From NCBI GenBank assembly GCA_034432795.1, contig DAOUBF010000069.1, forward strand, positions 1 through 61,350: a stretch of 61,350 bases of DNA, in the 5' to 3' direction. The notes beneath the pieces are model-generated. The model was not told where the DNA came from, made no database searches, and saw nothing but the letters and a program-made list of their open reading frames with translations. The DNA comes from DAOUBF01 sp034432795. GTDB taxonomy: Bacteria > Chloroflexota > Anaerolineae > DSLN01. The position numbers were made by a program, and so were the translations under genes. This document shows, piece after piece, positions 48,267 through 55,084 of the stretch. Position 1 is the stretch's first letter; each line of letters opens with the position of its first letter.

Positions 48267-49292
48267 TCAGGCGGTCTCGCCATGCGCCGCCGGAGCGTGA
48301 GTGCCCTCATGAGCTTCACCACCGTGCGAAATCGTTGCCAGGTGGATGAACACCACCGTGAGCATCATGAACACAAACGCCTGAATTGCGCCCACAAAGA
48401 TCTCCAACAGATACACGATCACCGGCGCAATCGCCGGCACCAGCCAGCTAAACACGAAGATGAGCACGGAGCCAGCGAAGATGTTGCCGAACAACCGGAA
48501 GGTGAAGGAGATGATCCGGGTGAACTCGCTGAGCAGTTCCAAAAACCCCACAGCGAAGTCAATGGAGCCGAAGATCGGGCTTTTCTTGAAGCCACGTATG
48601 TTAAAGAAACGGGCCAGATAATCGCGCCCCAACGTGCGGATACCATAATACCAGGTCATGACGACCGAGATCACACCCAACGCCAGGGTGAAGTTCAGAT
48701 CGGTAGAGGGCACGCGAAGATAGGGGACGACGATGCAGCCCAGTTCGTGACAACGCTCCTTCAGAGGCAGGGCCTCCGCCTCGTGAATGGCCTCCTCGCT
48801 CTTGTGCTCAACCTTCGTCTCGGTCAGATAGGCGAACGGCCCCCAGGTGGCGATCTCATAGCCCTGAATGGTCGGGCTGTGGGGCACCTCCACCTTGCCG
48901 ACGTTATCTATACCGGGGATCAGCTCTAGCCAGTTGGCCACGAGCACCAGCAGGAAGATCGTCGCGGCCAGGGGGAAGATACGCCGCGCCTTGGCCCCCG
49001 CCACCTGCTCCATCAGGTTGTTCAGGACCTCCAACAGGGCCTCCAGCAGGTTCTGTAACCCCTCCGGCACCATTTTCAGGTTGCGCGTACCCACGAAGAA
49101 CAGGGCAATCAGGACGACATCGGCGAGCAGCGTGGCCAGCAGGCTATTGGTCACCGGGAAGCCCAGGACGGTGAACACCGGCTCCGGCGCGACGCTGATC
49201 GGCTGCAAGACGGAGGGCAATAGCCTGGGCAAGACGCCGCAGAGGAAAGCCACCAGCGCCAGGATGATAACCCATGTGATCAAACGTCTCAT
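48267..49292 (-). CDS. atpB: ATP synthase subunit a
   Basis: A 341-residue stator channel subunit of Fo with five to six helices. The essential arginine lies in IISFTFRLFGNIFAGSV, and the last helix has AFVFMMLTVVFIHLA. The protein is longer than the typical 240-290 residues because of an insert with charged and Cys-containing sequence (HKSEEAIHEAEALPLKERC) between helices, and a His-rich tail (SHGGEAHEGTHAPAAH). Start ATG 49292 follows GGGAGC. It lies between the atpI-like gene and atpE in the standard Fo order. Confidence 0.95.
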   Translation of the reverse strand: MRRLITWVIILALVAFLCGVLPRLLPSVLQPISVAPEPVFTVLGFPVTNSLLATLLADVVLIALFFVGTRNLKMVPEGLQNLLEALLEVLNNLMEQVAGAKARRIFPLAATIFLLVLVANWLELIPGIDNVGKVEVPHSPTIQGYEIATWGPFAYLTETKVEHKSEEAIHEAEALPLKERCHELGCIVVPYLRVPSTDLNFTLALGVISVVMTWYYGIRTLGRDYLARFFNIRGFKKSPIFGSIDFAVGFLELLSEFTRIISFTFRLFGNIFAGSVLIFVFSWLVPAIAPVIVYLLEIFVGAIQAFVFMMLTVVFIHLATISHGGEAHEGTHAPAAHGETA

Positions 49293-49355
49293 CAGTGTTG
49301 CTCCCTTGATTCAGTCGTCAGTGCCCGCAGGCATCGCTGAATCTGTGCGGGCCGC

Positions 49356-49640
49356 CTACGGGTTACCGTCATCATGCCCTTCCTTCCGGGCCTCCTCAAT
49401 CTGCCGGGCAGCCGAGAGCGCGATCCGCAGGGTGAGCGCCAGGCTCAGCGGCAGGCTGATCAACAGCAGGATCACGGTCAATAACGGCCTGGTGTTCAAC
49501 TGCTGATCCAGCCAGAGGCCCGCAAACAGCGCCGCGCCCAGCACAGCGATTGTAATGCAACCGATCTGCCAGGCGATGCCACTGGCGATGATCAGGCTGC
49601 GCGAGACAACGGCAGCCGGTTTGGGCCGTTCAGGCTTCAT
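49356..49640 (-). CDS. AtpI/AtpZ-like ATP synthase accessory protein
   Basis: A 94-residue protein with two membrane helices (about 18-44 and 52-72) and a charged C-terminus (QIEEARKEGHDDG). It heads the Fo gene set directly before atpB, the position of atpI/atpZ, whose products help c-ring assembly or Mg2+/Ca2+ supply in other bacteria. Sequence alone does not separate AtpI from AtpZ. The start ATG 49640 has no clear Shine-Dalgarno. Confidence 0.75.
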   Translation of the reverse strand: MKPERPKPAAVVSRSLIIASGIAWQIGCITIAVLGAALFAGLWLDQQLNTRPLLTVILLLISLPLSLALTLRIALSAARQIEEARKEGHDDGNP

Positions 49641-49649
49641 TAGTGTTCT

Positions 49650-49719
49650 GTAGGGCAGGTTTCCATACCTGCCGGATGGCCACGGCGGCTACTACGGCGG
49701 GTATAGAAACCCGCCCTAC
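49650..49719. repeat. Imperfect 24-bp inverted repeat between nuoN and the Fo genes
   Basis: Left arm 49650-49673 (GTAGGGCAGGTTTCCATACC...) pairs with right arm 49696-49719 (GGCGGGTATAGAAACCCGCC...) with three mismatches around a 22-nt loop. It resembles a dispersed palindromic element and could also attenuate transcription from nuoN into the atp genes. Confidence 0.7.
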
Positions 49720-49820
49720 GACAGGCTCAGCCGCCCGGCAGACACGCCCCCTTGCCCCGCCCCCCTTTCGGATCAAGGTGGTCGGAGTACGTGTATTTTA
49801 TCACAATCCCCTCAAGGCTG

Positions 49821-51287
49821 TCAACCGCCCCCCGCCACGAAGAAGGGCCGCGCCGCCTGCGTCGCCCAGTTCAGCCAGGGGTTCGCGCCCACCGCCAGGA
49901 CGATGATGCCCACAACCAGCAGCGCCAGCACCACCGCATAGGCACGCGGCACAGGCACCGGAATGTGCTCCTCTTCCGACCTGTGCACGTACATCACCTT
50001 TGCCACCGTCAGATAGTAGTACAGGCCGATAATGGCGTTGACCACTCCCACCACCGCCAGCCAGATCAGCCCGGTGTTTATTGCAGCCGCAAATACATAC
50101 ACCTTGGCGAAAAAGCCCGCCAGCGGCGGGATGCCGCCCAGCGAGAGCAACGCCAGCAGCATGGCGAATGCCAGGTAAGGGGAGCGGCGGCTCAGCCCGG
50201 CATAGTCGTAGATTTCCTCACTGCCTGTCAGGTTAGCGAACAAGATCACGACGGTGAAGGCGGCGATATTCGTCAGCACGTACATGAGCAGGTAGTACGT
50301 CGTTGCTGCCAGCCCAAATTCACCCCCGGCAACAAAGCCGATCAGCGCATAACCCGCCTGCGCGATGCTGGAGTAGGCCAGCATCCGCTTGATGTTGCGC
50401 TGCGGGATCGCCAGGACATTGCCGATGGTCATGGTCACTGCCGCAATCGCCGCCATGAGCGGGGCCCACTGCGGCTGGATCACCGGGAACACCGCCGTGA
50501 AGAAGCGCAGAAGCACTGAGAACCCCGCCGCTTTGGAGGCCACCGAGATAAACGCCGTGACCGGCGTCGGCGCGCCCTCGTACACATCGGGCGTCCAGAA
50601 ATGGAAGGGCGCAGCGGCTACCTTGAAGCCAAAGCCGACGGCGATCATCACCGCCGCGCCGATGATCGGCAACGTATCCTGCACATTGGTCAACGCTGCC
50701 GCCACCTCACGCAGGCCCGTCTTGCCGGTCATGCCGTAAAGCAGGCTCAGGCCATACAGCATGACCGCCGAGGAGACCGAACCAAACAGGAAGTACTTCA
50801 GCCCGGCCTCGCTGGAACGCACATCGTCGCGCAAATAGCCCGCCAGCAGGTACAGCGCAATGCTGGTCGTCTCCAGCGCCACATAGAGCATGATCAGGTC
50901 ATTGGAGGCCGCCATGAGGTTCATGCCCAGCACAGCCGCCAGCAGGATGGCATAATATTCCCCCTGGCGGTTGATGCCGCGCACCTCCAATGAGATCAGG
51001 CTGGTGGCCGCCCCGGCCACCAGAAACATGCCCCGGAAGATGAGCGTGAACAGGTCATGCCGGAACATCCCGCCCCACAGCGAGACGCCCTCCCCGCTGG
51101 GCCGACTGAAGGCCAGCATCGCGGCCAGGATGGCAAGCTGGCCCAGCCCCGCCAACAGGCCCAGGTTGCGCCGGCGCGACTCCGGCAGGGCCAGGTCCAG
51201 CCCCAACACGAGTACAATCAGACCCAGTAGCAGAATCTCCGGCAGGATGGCTAGCAGGCTATTCGGGTCAAAAGTGGTGAATTGCAA
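49821..51287 (-). CDS. nuoN: NADH-quinone oxidoreductase subunit N
   Basis: A 488-residue antiporter-like membrane subunit of complex I, about 14 helices. Conserved ion-path residues are visible: the Glu in MLYVALETTSIALYLLAG, the lysine in GFGFKVAAAPFHFWTPD, and Lys in SVASKAAGFSV. The start is TTG 51287 with the strong site GGGAGGTAGC. It is the last nuo gene, 64 bases after the first of the two nuoM stops and about 180 bases before the ATP synthase genes, in the same direction. Confidence 0.95.
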   Translation of the reverse strand: MQFTTFDPNSLLAILPEILLLGLIVLVLGLDLALPESRRRNLGLLAGLGQLAILAAMLAFSRPSGEGVSLWGGMFRHDLFTLIFRGMFLVAGAATSLISLEVRGINRQGEYYAILLAAVLGMNLMAASNDLIMLYVALETTSIALYLLAGYLRDDVRSSEAGLKYFLFGSVSSAVMLYGLSLLYGMTGKTGLREVAAALTNVQDTLPIIGAAVMIAVGFGFKVAAAPFHFWTPDVYEGAPTPVTAFISVASKAAGFSVLLRFFTAVFPVIQPQWAPLMAAIAAVTMTIGNVLAIPQRNIKRMLAYSSIAQAGYALIGFVAGGEFGLAATTYYLLMYVLTNIAAFTVVILFANLTGSEEIYDYAGLSRRSPYLAFAMLLALLSLGGIPPLAGFFAKVYVFAAAINTGLIWLAVVGVVNAIIGLYYYLTVAKVMYVHRSEEEHIPVPVPRAYAVVLALLVVGIIVLAVGANPWLNWATQAARPFFVAGGG

Positions 51288-51352
51288 CTGAGCTACCTCC
51301 CATCACCAGGCCTAACGAATTCCGTCTTCTGTCCCCTGTCCTCCGTCACCAC

Positions 51353-52864
51353 TCACGCGCCCCCCAAAGCGGCCAGGAACGGCCTGACGCCTACCCCGAT
51401 CAAATCGGCCATGATGCGCGGATACACCCCCAGCCCGATGAGGAAGAAGACCAGGATGGCCAGCGCGATCTTATCCTGGACGGTAATACCGGGGATGTGG
51501 GCGAACTGCGGCGGCAGCTCGCCAAAGAACACCCGCCCCACCACCCGCATGATGTAGGCCGCCGTCACCGGGATGCCAAAGAGCGCCGCCACGACCGCGA
51601 TCACCGGATACCAGGCGGCGATGCTTCCCGCCCGCCAGGCGCCGATGAAGATGGGAAGTTCGGAGACGAAGCCGGAGAAGCCCGGCATGCCCATAGACAC
51701 CAGGCCGCCGATGATAAAGGCCACCGCCGCCCAGGGCATCTTGCGCACCATGCCCCCCAGTTGGGGAATATCGCGGATGTGCGCCCGGTCATAGACCATG
51801 CCCACAACGGCGAAGAATAGCGCCGTCATAATCCCGTGCGAGAACATCTGCAGGCCCGCGCCGACCCAGCCGTAATGGTTCATCGTGGCGAAGCCCAGCG
51901 AGACCAGTCCCATGTGGCTGACGCTGGAGAAGCCAATGACGTACTTGAAGTCGCGCTGGATCATGGCGATGAAGGCGCCATAGACGACGTTGACCACCGC
52001 CAACATAACAATGAAGGGCAGGAACGTCTTGGCTCCCTCCGGCAGGAGGATGACGCCGACGCGCAGCGCGCTGTACGCACCCAGCTTCATCAGCACGCCC
52101 GCGTGGAGCATGGAGACCGCCGTAGGCGCGGCCACATGGCCGTCGGGCGACCAGTTGTGGAAGGGCCACAGGCCGGCCAGGACAGCGAAGCCCAGGAAGG
52201 TCGGCAGGAACCACAACCGCTGGAAGTCGGGGCTGAAGCCCGCCCGCGCCAACTCCAGCATGTCAAAGGTGTGCGTCCCCTGCGGCGTGGTGTAGCTGAA
52301 GTACATCGCCAGCGCGCCAACCAGCGAGAACACGCTGCCCACGAGCAGGTACAGCGTCAGCTTCATGGCGGCGTATTCGCGCGTCACCGGCCAGCCCCAG
52401 ATGCCGATGAGCAGGTACATGGGGAACACGGCCAGTTCGTAGAAGAAGAACAAGAGGAACAGGTCCAGCGAGACGAACACGCCGAAGACGCCGGTGACCA
52501 GGATAAAAAAGAAGGTGAAGAACTCACGGGGCCGATCCTCAATGCCCCACGAGACCAGGACGCCGGTGAAGGCCACGATGCCCGTCAGCACCACCAGGGG
52601 CAGGTTCAGCCCATCCACACCGACAAAGTAACTGATGCCAAGCTGGGGGATCCAATCCGTGCGTTCGGTGAACTGATAGCCGCCTTGCGCCTGGTTGTAG
52701 GCGAAGAACAGGTAGATAGATAGCACCATAGTGATGAAGGCGGCAATGGCCGAAATCACGCGGATGGCCGTCTTACGCTCCGGCGGCAGGAGCATTAACA
52801 GAATCGCCGTGACCAACGGCGTGAAGACGATGATACTGATAAATGGAATCTGGTCTATAAGCAT
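51353..52864 (-). CDS. nuoM: NADH-quinone oxidoreductase subunit M, divergent copy
   Basis: A 503-residue NuoM-type antiporter-like subunit with about 14 helices. Glu143 (FFFYELAVFPMYLL), Lys260 (GVLMKLGAYSALR) and the later GFSGFVSE glutamate are kept. The helix-7 lysine that other NuoM proteins have before PFH is absent: the sequence reads GFAVLAGLWPFHNW, with Leu229 where copy two has Lys232. The PDAH motif also varies (SPDGHVAAPTAVSM). The start ATG 52864 follows AAAGGGGACTT. This is the second of two nuoM genes and may be the extra module of a two-NuoM complex I. Confidence 0.93.
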   Translation of the reverse strand: MLIDQIPFISIIVFTPLVTAILLMLLPPERKTAIRVISAIAAFITMVLSIYLFFAYNQAQGGYQFTERTDWIPQLGISYFVGVDGLNLPLVVLTGIVAFTGVLVSWGIEDRPREFFTFFFILVTGVFGVFVSLDLFLLFFFYELAVFPMYLLIGIWGWPVTREYAAMKLTLYLLVGSVFSLVGALAMYFSYTTPQGTHTFDMLELARAGFSPDFQRLWFLPTFLGFAVLAGLWPFHNWSPDGHVAAPTAVSMLHAGVLMKLGAYSALRVGVILLPEGAKTFLPFIVMLAVVNVVYGAFIAMIQRDFKYVIGFSSVSHMGLVSLGFATMNHYGWVGAGLQMFSHGIMTALFFAVVGMVYDRAHIRDIPQLGGMVRKMPWAAVAFIIGGLVSMGMPGFSGFVSELPIFIGAWRAGSIAAWYPVIAVVAALFGIPVTAAYIMRVVGRVFFGELPPQFAHIPGITVQDKIALAILVFFLIGLGVYPRIMADLIGVGVRPFLAALGGA

Positions 52865-52882
52865 AAGTCCCCTTTATCAACT

Positions 52883-52946
52883 GCAGAGACCACAGAGAGC
52901 ACAGAGAAAACAGAAAATCTCTGCGGCCTCTGCGTGCTCTGCGGTG
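52883..52946. repeat. Imperfect inverted repeat (CAGAGACCACAGAGAGC type) between the two nuoM genes
   Basis: CAGAGACCACAGAGAGCACA and, after an A-rich loop, TCTCTGCGGCCTCTGCGTGC form an imperfect hairpin filling the 90-bp gap. It looks like a dispersed element of the kind seen elsewhere in the window. Confidence 0.6.
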
Positions 52947-52954
52947 AGAAATGT

Positions 52955-54478
52955 CTATCCGATCATCCGTGTCACAGTCAAGTTGATCACATCCAACAGC
53001 CAGCGCGGCCAGACGCCAATGGCGATCATCAGCAGCATCAGCGGCACGATCGCCAGCGCCTCGCGCCAGGTGATCTCTTTCAAGTGCGTCCAGTGCGGGT
53101 TGAGCGGGCCATGCAACACCTTCTGGATGGCCTTAAGCGAGTAGGCCGCTGAGAGCAGCAGGCCCAACAGGCCGATGAAGGTGATCGCTGGAAACACGGG
53201 CCATGCGCCGCGCACCACCAGGAACTCGCTGACGAAGCCGTTCAGCCCCGGCAGGCCCAACGAGGCCATAGAGGAGAAGATCAGCATCCCGCCGTACACC
53301 GGCAGCGCCACCCACAGCCCGCCGTAGTCGTCCAGATTCCGCGTGTGCGTGCGCTCATAGACCACGCCGACCAGGGCGAACAGCGCCGCCGAGTACAGGC
53401 CGTGGTTGAACATCTGCAGCACTGCCCCGTTGGCGGCGATGATCCCGTTGAGACGGGTGGCTTCATCCGCGCCCAGCACGCGGGCGGCAACCGCCAGGCC
53501 CAGGACGACCATGCCCATATGGCTGACCGAGGAGTAGGCGATCAACTTCTTAAAGTCGCGCTGGCCGAGGGAAGCATACGCGCCCAGCACAATCGCCAAT
53601 AGCGCCAGGATCGCCACCGGCAGCGCAAACGCCTGAAACTCGTGCGGGAAGAGCGGCTGGATGATGCGCAGGAAGCCATACGCGCCCAGCTTGAGCAGGA
53701 TGCCCGCCAGGATCATGGAGCCAGCGGTGGGCGCCTCTGTGTGCGCGTCGGGCAGCCAGGTGTGGAACGGCCAGATAGGCACCTTAATAGCAAAGGCCAG
53801 GAAAAAGGCCCAGAAGGCGATAGCCTTCACCGTGGTGATCGGCAGGCCGAACAGCCCCACGGTCAGATTCGGCCACACCTGGGCGATCCCCAGCAGGTCA
53901 AATGTGCCCGCCGTCAGGCCCATCGCCTGGATCGCCAGGAGCATGCCGATGCTGCCCGCCATCGTGTAGATCATGAACTTGAACGAGGCATAGTGCCGGT
54001 CCGCGCCGCCCCACTGGTTGATCAGGAAATACATCGGCACCAGGCCGAACTCCCAGAAGACGAAGAAGATGATCAGGTCCAGCGCCACAAAGACGCCCAT
54101 CATGCCCATTTCCAGCAAGAGGAAGAGCGCCATATAGGCCTGGACATGCTCCTCAATGCTGAAGGAGATCAGGATGGCCAGGGGCGTCAGGATGCCCGTG
54201 AGCAGGATCATGGCGACGCTGATCCCATCCACGCCAACATGGTAGCCCGCGTTGATGGTGGGGAACCAGGGCGCATAGACCTCAAACTGGAAGCCGCCTA
54301 TATCTGGCTGATACATAAACCACAGCAGGATGGACAGCACCGCCGGCACCAGGCTGAAGACGAAGGCCGCCCAGCGCAACAGCGGCTTATTCTCGCGGGG
54401 CAGGAGCATGATCAGCACGCTGCCCACCAGCGGCGTGAAGACGATCAGGGTCAGGAGGTTATTGGTGATAAAGTCCAT
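52955..54478 (-). CDS. nuoM: NADH-quinone oxidoreductase subunit M, canonical copy
   Basis: A 507-residue proton-pumping membrane subunit of complex I. All expected charged residues are present: Glu143 (FFVFWEFGLVPMYFLI), Lys232 (AFAIKVPIWPFHTWLPDAH), Lys263 (AGILLKLGAYGFLR) and the glutamate of GLNGFVSEFLV. The start ATG 54478 follows AAGGAGCGCTG. It lies 29 bases downstream of the small antitoxin gene that, with its toxin, separates it from nuoL; in ordinary nuo operons nuoM follows nuoL directly. Confidence 0.96.
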   Translation of the reverse strand: MDFITNNLLTLIVFTPLVGSVLIMLLPRENKPLLRWAAFVFSLVPAVLSILLWFMYQPDIGGFQFEVYAPWFPTINAGYHVGVDGISVAMILLTGILTPLAILISFSIEEHVQAYMALFLLLEMGMMGVFVALDLIIFFVFWEFGLVPMYFLINQWGGADRHYASFKFMIYTMAGSIGMLLAIQAMGLTAGTFDLLGIAQVWPNLTVGLFGLPITTVKAIAFWAFFLAFAIKVPIWPFHTWLPDAHTEAPTAGSMILAGILLKLGAYGFLRIIQPLFPHEFQAFALPVAILALLAIVLGAYASLGQRDFKKLIAYSSVSHMGMVVLGLAVAARVLGADEATRLNGIIAANGAVLQMFNHGLYSAALFALVGVVYERTHTRNLDDYGGLWVALPVYGGMLIFSSMASLGLPGLNGFVSEFLVVRGAWPVFPAITFIGLLGLLLSAAYSLKAIQKVLHGPLNPHWTHLKEITWREALAIVPLMLLMIAIGVWPRWLLDVINLTVTRMIG

Positions 54479-54507
54479 CAGCGCTCCTTACAGGGACTCA
54501 AAGGAAT

Positions 54508-54828
54508 TCACTTTGTTTTGATCGCCCTACGTTTACTTGGAATTAAGGTGATCAATGACCGTAAGACCCTATTCACGGATTCTGAATCAGGGAAATATTC
54601 CCGCACATCGGGGTCTAGCATAACGGCCCCATCTTCAAGCTGGAAGTATTGTACGATGGTTGTTCCATCTGCTTTGTGGACCTTAACTGTGTGTCCAGCG
54701 CGATAGGCTTTATAGTATTTGCCGCGAACGCCACCCTTCATACGGGTGAAATCATACTCAGGGCGCATCTCGTCGTTCTCCGCGTTCGTTGGTTTAGAGA
54801 TATCCTTGCTTATAAGCTCTCCGTTCAT
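54508..54828 (-). CDS. Antitoxin of a BrnT-type toxin-antitoxin pair
   Basis: A 106-residue basic protein that overlaps the brnT-like gene by 35 bases. The core MRPEYDFTRMKGGVRGKYYK and the end VMLDPDVREYFPDSESVN match the small antitoxins found with BrnT toxins (a flexible toxin-binding N-terminus and a short DNA-binding part). The start ATG 54828 follows AAGGCGA; ATG 54768 at MRPEYDF is a second possibility. Expected role: bind the toxin and repress the pair. Base composition is AT-richer than the nuo genes on both sides. Confidence 0.78.
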   Translation of the reverse strand: MNGELISKDISKPTNAENDEMRPEYDFTRMKGGVRGKYYKAYRAGHTVKVHKADGTTIVQYFQLEDGAVMLDPDVREYFPDSESVNRVLRSLITLIPSKRRAIKTK

Positions 54829-55078
54829 TCGCAGTCGCCTTACAGCAACTGATCAACCGAATGTTAGACCCTCGTTCTGTATGAATCACAACCAAGACTC
54901 GTCCTCTAGCAGATCGGCCAATATTGATATACCGTTCTTCACTTTCGGAATGTTCCGGGTCAGGAAATGTCCATAAAAATGGGTCATTGAAAACTGTCTT
55001 CGCTTCCTCAAAGCTGACTTTGTGCTTCTTAAGATTGGCTTTGGCTTTTTCTTCATCCCACTCAAAGGTCAGTTCCAT
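54794..55078 (-). CDS. brnT: BrnT-family ribonuclease toxin
   Basis: A 94-residue toxin of the BrnT (RelE-like fold) family: TFEWDEEKAKANLKKHKVSF, EEAKTVFNDPFLWTF and RLISCCKATANERRAYKQGY correspond to the family's start, middle and RIISARKAT-type end. It starts only six bases after the nuoL stop and reads in the same direction, so it is transcribed with the complex I operon unless it has its own promoter, which I could not find. The AT-rich composition suggests insertion by transfer. Confidence 0.88.
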   Translation of the reverse strand: MELTFEWDEEKAKANLKKHKVSFEEAKTVFNDPFLWTFPDPEHSESEERYINIGRSARGRVLVVIHTERGSNIRLISCCKATANERRAYKQGYL

Positions 55079-55084
55079 TTGGCG

